DNA of 64,000 bases from Pseudomonas sp. ATCC PTA-122608 (GCF_001952855.1 NZ_LPNO01000002.1:367513-431512), one strand, 5' to 3'; positions 7,617 to 16,579 are shown, counted from the first letter of the stretch. The notes: generated from the letters alone by a model not told the origin. Numbers and translations: made by a program.

Positions 7617-8398
7617 AGCGCCAGCTTGAAGCCAATCATCACCAGCATGAACGCCAGGCAAGGACGCAATATCCCGTCCGGGACCTTGCCGGCCATGTGG
7701 CTGCCGACATAAATCCCCGGCAGCGAGCCCAGCAACAGGAAGCCCAGCAGGGTCCAGTCCATGTTACCCATGCTCGCGTGGCCGAGGCCTGCGACCAGGG
7801 TCAGCGGCACGGCGTGGGCGATTTCAGTGCCCACCAGGCGCTTAGTAGCCAGGAACGGGTACAGGATAAACAGCGCCACGGTGCCCAGGGCGCCGGCGCC
7901 GATGGAGGTCAGGGCAACCATGGTGCCGAGGATCGCGCCGGTAACGATGGTCAGCGCATTGAGGTTGCGCGGCGCCATCTTGTAGTCGTCGCCGGCATGC
8001 CGCTGGGCGAAGGCCAACAGCTTGTTCTTGAACAGGATCGCCGTGGCCGTCAGCAGCAACACCACGCCCAGGGATTGCTTGATGACCGCGTTCAAGGCCG
8101 CCGGATCAGTGTCCAGGCTCTTGAGGAACCACAAGGTCAGCAATACCGCAGGCACGCTGCCCAGGGTCAACCAGCCGGTGATGGTCCAGTCGATGTTGCG
8201 ATTCTTGCTGTGGACCAGCACACCACCCGACTTGGTGATGGCGGCATACAACAGGTCGGTGCCCACGGCGGTGGCCGGGTTGATGCCGAACCAGAGCAGG
8301 ATCGGCGTCATCAACGAGCCACCGCCGACACCGGTCATACCCACGATAAATCCAACAATCAGGCCAGCAATCGAGAAACCAAAATTACCTACATCCAT
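7613..8398 (-). CDS. TauE/SafE-family sulfite/sulfonate carrier
   Basis: 261 residues of mostly hydrophobic helices (about eight), starting MDVGNFGFSIAGLIVGFIVG. GMTGVGGGSLMTPIL near the N-terminus is the hallmark glycine-rich motif of the TauE/SafE (sulfite exporter) family, repeated in weaker form in the second half (TSIGAGALGTV). These inner-membrane proteins export sulfite or sulfonates or import organosulfur anions. The neighbouring sulfone oxygenases release sulfite, so export of excess sulfite is a sensible role, but the gene is convergent with the SfnB-like gene and not in its operon. Confidence 0.85.
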   Translation of the reverse strand: MDVGNFGFSIAGLIVGFIVGMTGVGGGSLMTPILLWFGINPATAVGTDLLYAAITKSGGVLVHSKNRNIDWTITGWLTLGSVPAVLLTLWFLKSLDTDPAALNAVIKQSLGVVLLLTATAILFKNKLLAFAQRHAGDDYKMAPRNLNALTIVTGAILGTMVALTSIGAGALGTVALFILYPFLATKRLVGTEIAHAVPLTLVAGLGHASMGNMDWTLLGFLLLGSLPGIYVGSHMAGKVPDGILRPCLAFMLVMIGFKLAL

Positions 8399-8480
8399 TA
8401 CAACTACCTGCGGCCTTATAAAATTCTGGCCGCAGCATAGCGATTTTTCTTATAACCACTTATATCAAAACGTTCTGACT

Positions 8481-9260
8481 TTATGCCTTTCTGGCCAGTC
8501 GCTGGCTGCGGTAGGCCTGGGTCTGATACGGGAAGGCGACCGTCTCACGACCGCGCAACGCCGGATGCGTATTGATCAGCGCCTGCAACTGCTCGGTGAC
8601 CCGTGCTTTTTCCGCCGGCGGTAGCGCTGCAATAAAGCTCACGGAGAGGAAGCGATCCATGATCACTTCCTGGGGGCTGCCCACATGGCTGTAGGGGAAG
8701 CAGGTCATTTCGGGGGCGGAGAAATATTCACCGGTGAACGCCTCACGCCATCGCCCGGTGTGAAAACGCGGGGTGTCACCCTCGTAGGGCGTGATGATCT
8801 CGGTGATCGCCGCGACCCAGTCCACCGACTCATCCCGCACATTCCAGATCAACCCAAGGCGGCCGTCCGGCTTGAGCACCCGGTGAATTTCCGCCAGGGC
8901 CGCTTCCGTGGAGAACCAGTGGAATGCCTGGGCGCACACCAGCGCATCGGCGGTGGCCGCTTCAAGGGGAATGGCTTCGGCGGTGCCCGACAGCAGGCGC
9001 ACATCCGGCAGCAGTTTCTTCAACTGCGCGCCCATCGCCTCCACCGGCTCGACCGCGATCAACGTCGGGGCCACGGTATTGAGCAAGCGGGTGAACTTGC
9101 CAGTGCCGGCCCCCAGGTCGATGACTGTGGAATGGGGATTGATCTGCAGGGCCTCCGTCAGCCAGCCCGTGAGTTGCCGTGGATAGTCCGGTCGGCCTTG
9201 GGCGTAGGTGACGGCTTGAGTAGAGAAACCCTGTTGAGCAGACGTGTGAACACCGGTCAT
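8481..9260 (-). CDS. Class I SAM-dependent methyltransferase
   Basis: 259 residues from ATG 9260, which follows AGAGGAG at proper spacing; the frame runs further upstream without a ribosome site. VIDLGAGTGKFT (motif I), VEPVEAMGAQL and LVCAQAFHWF are typical of the UbiE/Methyltransf_11 group. Cytosolic. The substrate cannot be deduced. It is a single-gene unit between the TauE carrier and the divergent DUF3455 gene. Confidence 0.85.
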   Translation of the reverse strand: MTGVHTSAQQGFSTQAVTYAQGRPDYPRQLTGWLTEALQINPHSTVIDLGAGTGKFTRLLNTVAPTLIAVEPVEAMGAQLKKLLPDVRLLSGTAEAIPLEAATADALVCAQAFHWFSTEAALAEIHRVLKPDGRLGLIWNVRDESVDWVAAITEIITPYEGDTPRFHTGRWREAFTGEYFSAPEMTCFPYSHVGSPQEVIMDRFLSVSFIAALPPAEKARVTEQLQALINTHPALRGRETVAFPYQTQAYRSQRLARKA

Positions 9261-9396
9261 TGCCAATCGCTCCTCTGGTAGTGCGGGGGCCACAGTGTGC
9301 GCCCTTGCTGATTTATTTTCTAATCGCTGCATCCGTTTTTGCGTGTCGTGGGTAGTACAGGTAGCAGCGCCTTGCTGCCCCTACGGAGAGACACTG

Positions 9397-9918
9397 ATGA
9401 ACGCCAAAGCCCTGTTCTGCGTGACCTGCCTGCTTGCCGCTGCACCGACCGCCTTTGCCCAGACCGGTTTACCCGACAGCATCAAGGTGCCGGACGGTCA
9501 CAAGGTGGCAATGGAAACCACTGGAGTCGGCGAAATCACTTACGAGTGCCGCGACAAGGCCAACGCTGCCGGCCAGACCGAATGGTTTTTCGTCGGGCCC
9601 AAGGCCGTGCTCAATGACCGCAATGGCCAGCAGGTCGGCAGCTACTTCGGCCCACCGGCCACCTGGCAGGCCAAGGACGGTTCGAAAGTCACCGGCACCC
9701 AGTTGGCGGTGGCGCCGTCCAGCCCCGGCAACCTGCCCTATCAACTGGTCAAGGCCAACCCCGCCGAAGGCAAGGGCGCGATGAGTGGCGTCGCCTACAT
9801 TCAGCGGGTCGCCCTCAAGGGTGGCGTGGCTCCGAGCACCGAATGCACCGCGGCCAACAAGGGCAAGCAGGCAGTGGTGAAGTACCAGGCTGACTACATC
9901 TTCTGGGCGGCCAATTAA
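9397..9918 (+). CDS. Exported DUF3455 protein
   Basis: 173 residues with a clear signal peptide (MNAKALFCVTCLLAAAPTAFA, cleavage after AFA), so periplasmic. The mature part, including YECRDKANAAGQTEWFFVGPKA and GSYFGPPATWQ..DGSKVTG, resembles the DUF3455 family of unknown function. Two cysteines (in YECRDK and STECTA) could form a disulfide. The ATG at 9397 has GGAGAG upstream. The ECF sigma gene begins 71 bases downstream on the same strand, followed by its anti-sigma gene, so this protein may be a target or a sensor-side component of that stress system. Confidence 0.8.
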   Translation: MNAKALFCVTCLLAAAPTAFAQTGLPDSIKVPDGHKVAMETTGVGEITYECRDKANAAGQTEWFFVGPKAVLNDRNGQQVGSYFGPPATWQAKDGSKVTGTQLAVAPSSPGNLPYQLVKANPAEGKGAMSGVAYIQRVALKGGVAPSTECTAANKGKQAVVKYQADYIFWAAN

Positions 9919-9989
9919 CCAAACTCGTCTACGCTGCTGCGAAAGCGCCCCGGGCTTACCGCCGGGGCATCCACCAGGAAGCCCTGTCT

Positions 9990-10517
9990 TTGCCTGAAGC
10001 CGATTTTGATTATGAAGCCTGCCTGCTGGCCTGCGCCGGTGGCGAACAACCGGCCTTGCGCCGACTGTACCAACAGGAAAGCAGCCGGCTGCTGGGAGTC
10101 GCATTGCGCATCGTGCGCGACAAGACGGTCGCCGAAGACATCGTGCATGACGCCTTTATCAAGATCTGGAAGGGCGCCGCCAGCTTTGACCCGCACAAGG
10201 GCTCGGCCCGCGGCTGGGTGTACAGCGTGACCCGGCACCTGGCGCTGAATGCCGTGCGCAGCAATGGACGCGAAGTGCCCCTCAGCGAAGAGCATGAAAG
10301 CGCAGAGCACACCGACACCTTCGACTATCAGGCGCGCTCGGGGCGGATCTACAGTTGCCTCGAACAACTCGACCCGGCCCGCCGCAACTGCATCCTGCAT
10401 GCGTATGTAGACGGTTATTCCCACAGCGAAATCGCGCACAAACTCGGCACCCCATTGGGCACCGTGAAAGCGTGGATCAAACGCAGCCTCGCGGCATTGC
10501 GTGAGTGCATGGCATGA
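9990..10517 (+). CDS. ECF-type RNA polymerase sigma factor
   Basis: 175 residues with a TTG start preceded by AGGAAG at 9976-9981. Region 2 is seen in QESSRLLGVALRIVRDKTVAEDIVHDAFIKIW and region 4 in the C-terminal HSEIAHKLGTPLGTVKAWIKRSLAALRECM. It resembles the SigK-like ECF group partnered by RskA-type anti-sigmas. Its stop overlaps the start of the anti-sigma gene (ATGA, 10514-10517), the usual coupling for a sigma/anti-sigma pair. Confidence 0.9.
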   Translation: MPEADFDYEACLLACAGGEQPALRRLYQQESSRLLGVALRIVRDKTVAEDIVHDAFIKIWKGAASFDPHKGSARGWVYSVTRHLALNAVRSNGREVPLSEEHESAEHTDTFDYQARSGRIYSCLEQLDPARRNCILHAYVDGYSHSEIAHKLGTPLGTVKAWIKRSLAALRECMA

Positions 10518-11197
10518 ACAGCATCGATGAACTGGCCAGCGAATATGTGCTCGGCACCTTGCCCGCCGAGCAGCGTGCCGAGGTAGAACAACGCCTGGCA
10601 ACCGACACCGCGTTGCGCGCAGCGGTGGACGCCTGGGAGCAGCGCCTGCTGCCATTGACGGAGCAGGCAGCGCCCGCAACGCCGTCGGTGTACTTATGGC
10701 GACGCATCGAGCGCAGCCTGGGGCATTCAGCCACTCACGATTCGCCCGTCTCGTGGTGGAACCGGCTGGCCCTGTGGCGCGGGCTGGCCGGTGCCGGCAT
10801 CGCGGCAAGCCTGGTGTTGGCGACGCTGCTACTGACCCGCACGGCTGCCATCAACCCGACCGCTTATGTGGTGGTGCTGGTAGCCCCGCAAAACCAGGCG
10901 CCGGGCTGGGTGATCCAGGCGAGTAACACTCAGGAAATCCAGCTGATTCCACTGGGCGTCATGGAAGTGCCGGCGGACAAGACCTTGCAGTTCTGGACCA
11001 AGGGCGAAGACTGGCAAGGCCCCGTGTCGCTGGGCTTGGTCAAGCCCGGGCAGACGTTGTCGGTGCCGCTGGACAAACTCCCGCCACTGGCGCCGAACCA
11101 GCTGTTTGAGCTGACCCTGGAAAATCCGGGCGGATCGAAAACCGGCAAGCCGACAGGTCCGATTCAGGCAATTGGCCGGGCGGTTAAAGTAATCTGA
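10514..11197 (+). CDS. RskA-type membrane anti-sigma factor
   Basis: 227 residues. The N-terminal helical region (ELASEYVLGTLPAEQRAEVEQRL) is the anti-sigma domain; it carries no His-x3-Cys-x2-Cys zinc motif. One membrane helix follows (about residues 90-110, LAGAGIAASLVLATLLL) and then a periplasmic RskA domain with the typical VPADKTLQFWTKGE stretch. It should hold the ECF sigma factor at the membrane until a periplasmic signal or regulated proteolysis frees it. It starts at ATG 10514; an in-frame GTG nine bases upstream is less likely. Confidence 0.88.
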   Translation: MNSIDELASEYVLGTLPAEQRAEVEQRLATDTALRAAVDAWEQRLLPLTEQAAPATPSVYLWRRIERSLGHSATHDSPVSWWNRLALWRGLAGAGIAASLVLATLLLTRTAAINPTAYVVVLVAPQNQAPGWVIQASNTQEIQLIPLGVMEVPADKTLQFWTKGEDWQGPVSLGLVKPGQTLSVPLDKLPPLAPNQLFELTLENPGGSKTGKPTGPIQAIGRAVKVI

Positions 11198-11199
11198 AC

Positions 11200-11242
11200 G
11201 TAATGCAATGTTGTGGAAGGCCAGCTCGCGCAGTTGCATTAC
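11200..11242. repeat. 9-bp perfect inverted repeat
   Basis: GTAATGCAA (11200-11208) and TTGCATTAC (11234-11242) with a 25-base spacer, directly after the anti-sigma stop and about 70 bases before the ClC gene. The loop is long and no T-run follows, so it is more like a two-site operator than a terminator. Function unknown. Confidence 0.5.
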
Positions 11243-11311
11243 ATCTCGGGGCTATGGCGTCACCATTGCGCTATAGAATCGGGCTCGAAAACCCGGCTCC
11301 CTGGACCCTTC

Positions 11312-12565
11312 ATGCCCTCAAAAACCCGTTCGCTGCTGATTCTTGCCCTCGTCGTCATCTTCACCGGCATCGGCGCCGGCCTGGGCGGCATGCTCCTCGC
11401 CTTGCTGCTGCACGGCATCCAGCACCTGGCCTACGGCTACAGCCTCGACAGCCTGATCAGCCATGAGACCTTTTTGCTCGGCGTCACCGCCGCCGCGCCC
11501 GAACGCCGGGTGTTGGTGCTGATCACCTGCGGCCTGGTGGCCGGCGTGGGTTGGTGGTTGATCTACCGTTATGGCCGCCCCTTGGTGAGCATCAAGCAAG
11601 CGGTCTCGGCCGACGCGCCGATCATGCCGCCCAAGACCACCCTCGCCCACGCCGTGCTGCAAATCGTCACCGTGGCCCTCGGCTCACCCTTGGGCCGTGA
11701 AGTGGCGCCACGGGAAGTCGGCGCACTGGCCGCCACCTGGTTATCACAACGGGCGCGCCTGACGCCGGACATGCATCGGTTGATTGTTGCCTGCGGCGCG
11801 GGTGCCGGGCTGGCGGCGGTGTACAACGTGCCGCTGGGGGGCGCGGTGTTTGTGCTCGAAGTGTTGGTGGGCGTGTTCAGCTGGCCGGCGGCGGTGATCG
11901 CGTTGGCCACCTCGGCCATCGGCGCGTCAGTGGCCTGGATCGGCCTGGGGGCTGAGGCGCAATACGTGGTGCCGCACTTTGTGCTCAGCCCGGGTCTGAT
12001 CGCTTGGGCCTTGATCTGCGGCCCGGTGTTTGGCCTCGCCGCCTACGGATTCACCCGCCTGACCGGCGCAGCCCGCAGCAACGCCGCCCGGGGCTGGCGG
12101 CTGCCGGTGCTGTCGCTGATCAACTTCACCATCATTGGCGGCCTGGCGATTTTCCTGCCGCAAATCCTCGGCAACGGCAAGGGCCCGGCGCAGTTGGGCT
12201 TCGACAACGAGCTGACCATCGCCCTGGCCGCCGTGCTGCTGGTGGTCAAGGTGCTGATCACCGCCAGCAGCCTGCGCGCCGGTGCCGAAGGTGGCCTGTT
12301 GACCCCGGCGCTGGCCAACGGCGCGTTGCTCGCGATCATCCTCGGTGGCGCCTGGAACCTGCTGTGGCCCGGCGTGCCCCTGGGGGCGTTCGCGATCATC
12401 GGTGCGGCGGCGTTCCTGGCATCGAGCATGAGCATGCCGTTGACGGCGATTGTACTGGTGGCGGAATTCACCCGCATCGACCATGACTTCCTGGTGCCGA
12501 TCATCCTCGCGGTGGCGGGTTCGATGTGCATGAGCAAGCTGTGCGTCATGTGGGAAAAGCGTTGA
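11312..12565 (+). CDS. ClC-family chloride channel/antiporter
   Basis: 417 residues from ATG 11312 (MPSKTRSLLILALVVIF); the frame is open to 11213 but the first hydrophobic helix begins here. About ten membrane helices. The selectivity segments are recognisable though divergent: GREVAPREVGAL (counterpart of GKEGP, with the gating glutamate) and AGAEGGLLTPALANGALL (counterpart of GxFxP). Inner-membrane anion transport is the expected role. It appears monocistronic. Confidence 0.85.
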   Translation: MPSKTRSLLILALVVIFTGIGAGLGGMLLALLLHGIQHLAYGYSLDSLISHETFLLGVTAAAPERRVLVLITCGLVAGVGWWLIYRYGRPLVSIKQAVSADAPIMPPKTTLAHAVLQIVTVALGSPLGREVAPREVGALAATWLSQRARLTPDMHRLIVACGAGAGLAAVYNVPLGGAVFVLEVLVGVFSWPAAVIALATSAIGASVAWIGLGAEAQYVVPHFVLSPGLIAWALICGPVFGLAAYGFTRLTGAARSNAARGWRLPVLSLINFTIIGGLAIFLPQILGNGKGPAQLGFDNELTIALAAVLLVVKVLITASSLRAGAEGGLLTPALANGALLAIILGGAWNLLWPGVPLGAFAIIGAAAFLASSMSMPLTAIVLVAEFTRIDHDFLVPIILAVAGSMCMSKLCVMWEKR

Positions 12566-12652
12566 AGAAGCTGGATTAAAACCCCGACACGCGCCATCCT
12601 CCGCGCTTTAAGCCGCCCCATCAGCGGCGTTCTACGCACAAAGGATATGCCC

Positions 12653-13207
12653 ATGCACGACCAACCCCTCGCCCCCGCCGATTTCGAGTTCATCGACGAA
12701 ACCCTGCTCAAGTACGGCGACGACCATTCGGTGCTGAACCTGGCCGAGCTTGACGGCTACTTCACCGCACTGGTTTCAAGCCCTGCCCAAGTGGACGTTG
12801 CCGAATGGTTCCCGGGGATCTTTGGTGGGCAGAACCCGGATTGGGAAAGCTCGGAAGAAGCCGGGCAGTTCCTTGAACTGTGCGTGCGGCATATGAACGC
12901 GATTGCCACGCAACTGGCGACCGATGCCCAAGGCTTCAAGGCGCGTTTCGAACAAACCGAGCATCAGGACCAGCCACTGACCCTGGCGGAAGAATGGTGC
13001 TTTGGCTATATCCGTGGTGCCGCCATTGGCAACTGGCCAGAGCTGCCCGCCGAACAGGCCGGGCAACTGGAGAAGATTTCCTGGTGCGCCGAGCAGGACA
13101 ACTTCGAACTGCCGGCAGACCTGGATGTTGATGCCCATCAGCAACGAGTAGCCGCTATCGAACCGGCCGCCCGCGCGTTGCACGACTACTGGTTGGCCCA
13201 GCGCTGA
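12653..13207 (+). CDS. UPF0149 (YecA/YgfB) family protein
   Basis: 184 residues. Two ATGs compete: AGGA at 12642-12645 is seven bases from the ATG at 12653 but only one base from that at 12647, so 12653 is chosen. Typical family features are LNLAELDGYFTALVSSP near the N-terminus and LTLAEEWCFGYIRGA in the middle. There is no C-terminal SEC-C zinc motif, so it is the short form. Cytosolic, function unknown. Confidence 0.85.
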   Translation: MHDQPLAPADFEFIDETLLKYGDDHSVLNLAELDGYFTALVSSPAQVDVAEWFPGIFGGQNPDWESSEEAGQFLELCVRHMNAIATQLATDAQGFKARFEQTEHQDQPLTLAEEWCFGYIRGAAIGNWPELPAEQAGQLEKISWCAEQDNFELPADLDVDAHQQRVAAIEPAARALHDYWLAQR

Positions 13208-13233
13208 TTGATCTTGTGCTGAACGCAACACCT

Positions 13234-13325
13234 GTGGCGAGGGAGCTTGCTCCCGCTGGGGTGCGAAGCGCCCCTAATTTTTTGGGGCTGCTCCGCAGCC
13301 CAGCGGGAGCAAGCTCCCTCGCCAC
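13234..13325. repeat. REPIN (GTGGCGAGGGAGCTTGCTCCC type)
   Basis: Inverted arms GTGGCGAGGGAGCTTGCTCC (from 13234) and GGAGCAAGCTCCCTCGCCAC (to 13325) around a loop containing GGGGTGCGAAGCGCCCC and TTTTTTGGGGC. Located between the UPF0149 gene and the convergent LPMO-like gene, where it can also act as a terminator for both. Confidence 0.92.
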
Positions 13326-13355
13326 GTTATGTTTTGCCTCCAGGTTCAGTTGCCG

Positions 13356-13985
13356 CTATTTGAAATCGACGTCAAACGCCTGATAGAACGCATTGCCGGT
13401 ATTGGCCACGATCCACATCAACACCAGCACATGCCGGCCCTTCTTGCCCTTGGGCAATGTCACTTGATGTTCAACCTTGGCCTTCAATTCTGCCGAGTGC
13501 TGGTAATACGGCACCTGGGTGTAGAAGTCCTCAAAGAAAGGCTTGGCCTCCAGTTGAGCGCGGCTGATGCGCTGCTTGGGGTCCCAACCGTCCTTGGTGA
13601 TCAACCAGCGATAGCCTCGGGTTACGTGCGCGGCGGTGTAAGCCCACTGCACCTTGAACACCTGGCCGGCTTCAACATTCAGTAACGGCCAGTTAAACGG
13701 GGTGTTGAGCTTTTTACCCATTTCTTCGTCGGTGAAGTTGACGCAGTCGCGGGCGTCGGTTTTGCCGCCGCTGAGGATGTGCCCGTCAGCGGGTGGCGTG
13801 ACACTTTGATCGTCGGTTTCGTAAGGCGCCGGAAACGGGCCTGCGTTGAGGGCCGGGAAGTTCTTGCCGCCTTCCATTTCGTTGACTTGCCAGCCTTCCA
13901 GCAGCCCACGTTCTACCGCTACCGCGCCACGGCTGGCCGGGGTCACGACGCGACCATGCTTGAGTTGAGTCTGGGGTTTGTTCAT
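13356..13985 (-). CDS. AA10 lytic polysaccharide monooxygenase-like (chitin-binding) protein without signal peptide
   Basis: 209 residues from ATG 13985, with AAGGAG eight bases upstream. The core is AA10: HGRVVTPASRG at the N-terminal side, WAYTAAHVTRGYRWLITKDGWDP in the middle and NAFYQAFDVDF at the end. The copper brace would be His10 and His120 with axial Phe200. In active LPMOs the first histidine is the mature N-terminus created by signal peptidase; here it follows nine hydrophilic residues (MNKPQTQLK) and no hydrophobic stretch precedes it. The protein therefore looks cytosolic, needs another processing or secretion route, or is not a working LPMO. Confidence 0.85.
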   Translation of the reverse strand: MNKPQTQLKHGRVVTPASRGAVAVERGLLEGWQVNEMEGGKNFPALNAGPFPAPYETDDQSVTPPADGHILSGGKTDARDCVNFTDEEMGKKLNTPFNWPLLNVEAGQVFKVQWAYTAAHVTRGYRWLITKDGWDPKQRISRAQLEAKPFFEDFYTQVPYYQHSAELKAKVEHQVTLPKGKKGRHVLVLMWIVANTGNAFYQAFDVDFK

Positions 13986-14197
13986 TTCAGTCACTCCTTG
14001 ATTGAAGACCTCCCGTCATGGGAAGCGCCTTGAACTTAGCCCACCCCGCCGGGTTGTCTACCCGACGGTTCTGTCAGACAAATCGCGTCATGTCCTTGTT
14101 TTGCGGAGTTTTCGTACTGGTCTTGCACCGCAGGTGTCGTCGGTCCTACCCTGCATCAGGCGATCGGACTACAGCTGCCGTCCGTTAACACCTGGCC

Positions 14198-14551
14198 TCA
14201 AGTGTTGAGGATCATCTCAAACCCGCCATAGATCATCCGCTGCCCATCAAACGGCATCGGATTGACGTCCGCCTTCAGGCGCGGGTCTTCCATCACCTTA
14301 CTCATCCCGGCATCACGCACCTGGCGTGACGGCCACACAATCCAGGAAAACACCACGGTCTCATCGTCCTTGAGCTTGACCGCCATCGGGAACGAGGTCA
14401 CCTGCCCTTGGGGCACATCATCGCCCCAGCACTCGATGATATTCAGCGCACCGTGTTCCTTGAACACCACGGCGGCGGCTTTGGCGTGCTGGATGAATTG
14501 TTCGCGCTTTGCGGTGGGCACCGCGATGACACAGCCATCTACGTAAGACAT
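14198..14551 (-). CDS. DUF1428 family protein
   Basis: 117 residues from ATG 14551 (MSYVDGCVIAVPTAKREQF), preceded by AGGAG. YVDGCV near the N-terminus, IECWGDDVPQGQVTSFP and DPRLKADVNPMPFDGQRMIYGGFE match the DUF1428 ferredoxin-like (dimeric alpha-beta barrel) family. Unknown function, cytosolic. The 212 bases between it and the LPMO-like gene hold no further gene that I can support. Confidence 0.85.
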   Translation of the reverse strand: MSYVDGCVIAVPTAKREQFIQHAKAAAVVFKEHGALNIIECWGDDVPQGQVTSFPMAVKLKDDETVVFSWIVWPSRQVRDAGMSKVMEDPRLKADVNPMPFDGQRMIYGGFEMILNT

Positions 14552-14665
14552 GATCACTCTCCTGATTCGACGGGTTGTTGTGCTTGTAGTCGATCCATCA
14601 GGCGCTTAATCGACATCAACATGGGAAATGTCGACCAGTGGTGGTTTAACCAGTGCGATGCCGGG

Positions 14666-15577
14666 CTAAGGCGCTCCACGCACCAACGGCATATTCGCAA
14701 CAATAAACTCGATAAACACCCGCAGCTTGGGCGGCACCTGTCGCCCCGACGGCCACAGCAGGTTGAATTGGCCACCCTCCCAGGTGTAATCCCCGAGCAC
14801 CTCCACCAGACGCCCGTCTGCCAACGCGTCGCGCACCACGAAGTCCGCTGCATAAGTCAGGCCCTGGCCTTGCACGGCGAGCTCCATGCGCCCTTCCACC
14901 GAATTGCAGATCATCGAGCGCGGCAGCTCAAGTTCAAGCGCGCGCTCGTCACGGCGCATCTGCCAGGCCTGGAGTTTGCCGGAGGCAGGAAAGCGGAAAT
15001 GGATGCAGCGATGTGCGTGCAGGTCTTCCGGGCAACGCGGCGTTCCGTTCCGAGCCAGATAATCCGGGGAGCCAACGACCAACATTCGATAAGTGCCCAG
15101 TGGGCGTGCCGACAACCCCGAATCCTTCGGCGCCCCGCTGCGGATCACTGCATCGAAACCTTCGGCGATCACGTCCGCCAAGCGATCGTTGAAATCCAGG
15201 TCCAGCTGGATCTGCGGGTACAACGCCTGGAACTCACCGAACATCCCCAGGAACGGCCGGGCAATCATCGGCAGGCCAACCCGCAGCGGTCCCTGGGGCG
15301 CGGTAAGGGTTTGCGACAGTTCTTCACCCGCCACTTCCAGTTCCGCGAGTACCCGCCGGCAGCGCTCGACAAACTGCGTGCCCTGGGCCGTGAGGGTGAT
15401 GCTGCGGGTGCTGCGATGGAACAGCCGCACACCAAACTTTGCCTCCAGCCGGGCAATGCTCTTGCTCACCGCCGACGCCGAGATGCCCAGCGCCCTGCCC
15501 GCGCCGACAAAGCTGCGGGCTTCAGCCGCCGCCACAAATACGCCGATGGCATTCAGGCTTTCCATACGCTCACTCAT
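14666..15577 (-). CDS. LysR-family transcriptional regulator
   Basis: 303 residues. N-terminal winged helix (FVAAAEARSFVGAGRALGISASAVSKSIARLE) followed by a LysR substrate-binding domain of the group that includes PP-type repressor/activators with FHRSTRSITLT. Divergent from the epimerase-SDR-SnoaL operon across about 100 bases, which makes that operon its probable target. A near-palindrome GGACTC-TG-GAGTCC (15581-15594) sits immediately before the start codon and could be an autoregulatory site. Confidence 0.9.
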   Translation of the reverse strand: MSERMESLNAIGVFVAAAEARSFVGAGRALGISASAVSKSIARLEAKFGVRLFHRSTRSITLTAQGTQFVERCRRVLAELEVAGEELSQTLTAPQGPLRVGLPMIARPFLGMFGEFQALYPQIQLDLDFNDRLADVIAEGFDAVIRSGAPKDSGLSARPLGTYRMLVVGSPDYLARNGTPRCPEDLHAHRCIHFRFPASGKLQAWQMRRDERALELELPRSMICNSVEGRMELAVQGQGLTYAADFVVRDALADGRLVEVLGDYTWEGGQFNLLWPSGRQVPPKLRVFIEFIVANMPLVRGAP

Positions 15578-15679
15578 TAAGGACTCTGGAGTCCATTCTA
15601 AACAGAACTGAGGCCTGTTTTTCCGCTAATTGTTCACGCCTATGGTGGTGGCTCGTTCCCCATCGACAGGCTTTTACCC

Positions 15680-16579
15680 ATGAAGATTTTCCTTACCGGT
15701 GCCAATGGTTTCGTTGGCGGCAGCGTCGCCCATCACTTGATTGCCCAAGGGCACAGCGTGCGCGGCCTGCTGCGGGACCCGCAGAAAGCCGAACGCCTGC
15801 AAGCCAAGGGCATCACTCCAGTGATCGGCAGCCTGGATGACCGCCAATTACTGATCGACGAAGCTCGACAGGCCGATGCCGTGATCGATGCCGCCAACAG
15901 CGACCACGCCGGCGCCGTCGACGCGTTTATCGAGGCGCTGCGTGGCTCAGGCAAACTGCTGATCCACACCAGCGGCTCCAGCATCATCGGCGATGATGCG
16001 TTGGGTAATACGCTGTCCGAACACATCTTCGACGAAGACACGCCGTTTATCATCGAGGCCCCCAAGCAAGCCCGCTACGACATCGACCTGCGCATGATGG
16101 CCGCCGCCAACCTGGGCATTCGCAGCGTTGTGATCTGCCCGAGCAATATCTATGGCGTGGGCCATGGCCTGACCGATCACAGCTTCCAGCTGCCATTCCT
16201 GATGGCCCGCGCTCGGGAAACCGGGGTGATGCGTATCGTTGGGCGCGGGGTCAATCGCTGGTCAAACGTGCACATTGATGACGTTGCGCAACTGTTCCTG
16301 TTGGCCATGGAAAAAGCCCCGGCCGGCGCGTTTTATTTTCTGGAGAACGGTGAAGCGTCGTTTATCGATATGGCCGCCGCACTGGCCAAGCGCATGAACC
16401 TCGGCGCGGTGCAGTCATGGCCGGCCGAAGACGCCGAGCAACATTGGGACCCGATGCACGTGCATTACACCTTCGGCACCAATAGCCGGGTCAAGGCCAA
16501 GCGTGCGCGTGCCGAGCTGGGTTGGGCGCCGCGTCATAGCTCGATCCTCGACTGGATCAGCAGCGAGATGCCGCTATGA
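15680..16579 (+). CDS. NAD(P)-dependent epimerase/dehydratase (extended SDR)
   Basis: 299 residues starting MKIFLTGANGFVGGSVAHHL; the glycine-rich TGANGFVG binds NAD(P). It lacks a clear YxxxK in the usual spacing (ARYDIDLRM is the nearest), suggesting an NAD(P)H-binding reductase or atypical member. First gene of a three-gene operon; its stop overlaps the next start (ATGA 16576-16579). Confidence 0.85.
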   Translation: MKIFLTGANGFVGGSVAHHLIAQGHSVRGLLRDPQKAERLQAKGITPVIGSLDDRQLLIDEARQADAVIDAANSDHAGAVDAFIEALRGSGKLLIHTSGSSIIGDDALGNTLSEHIFDEDTPFIIEAPKQARYDIDLRMMAAANLGIRSVVICPSNIYGVGHGLTDHSFQLPFLMARARETGVMRIVGRGVNRWSNVHIDDVAQLFLLAMEKAPAGAFYFLENGEASFIDMAAALAKRMNLGAVQSWPAEDAEQHWDPMHVHYTFGTNSRVKAKRARAELGWAPRHSSILDWISSEMPL

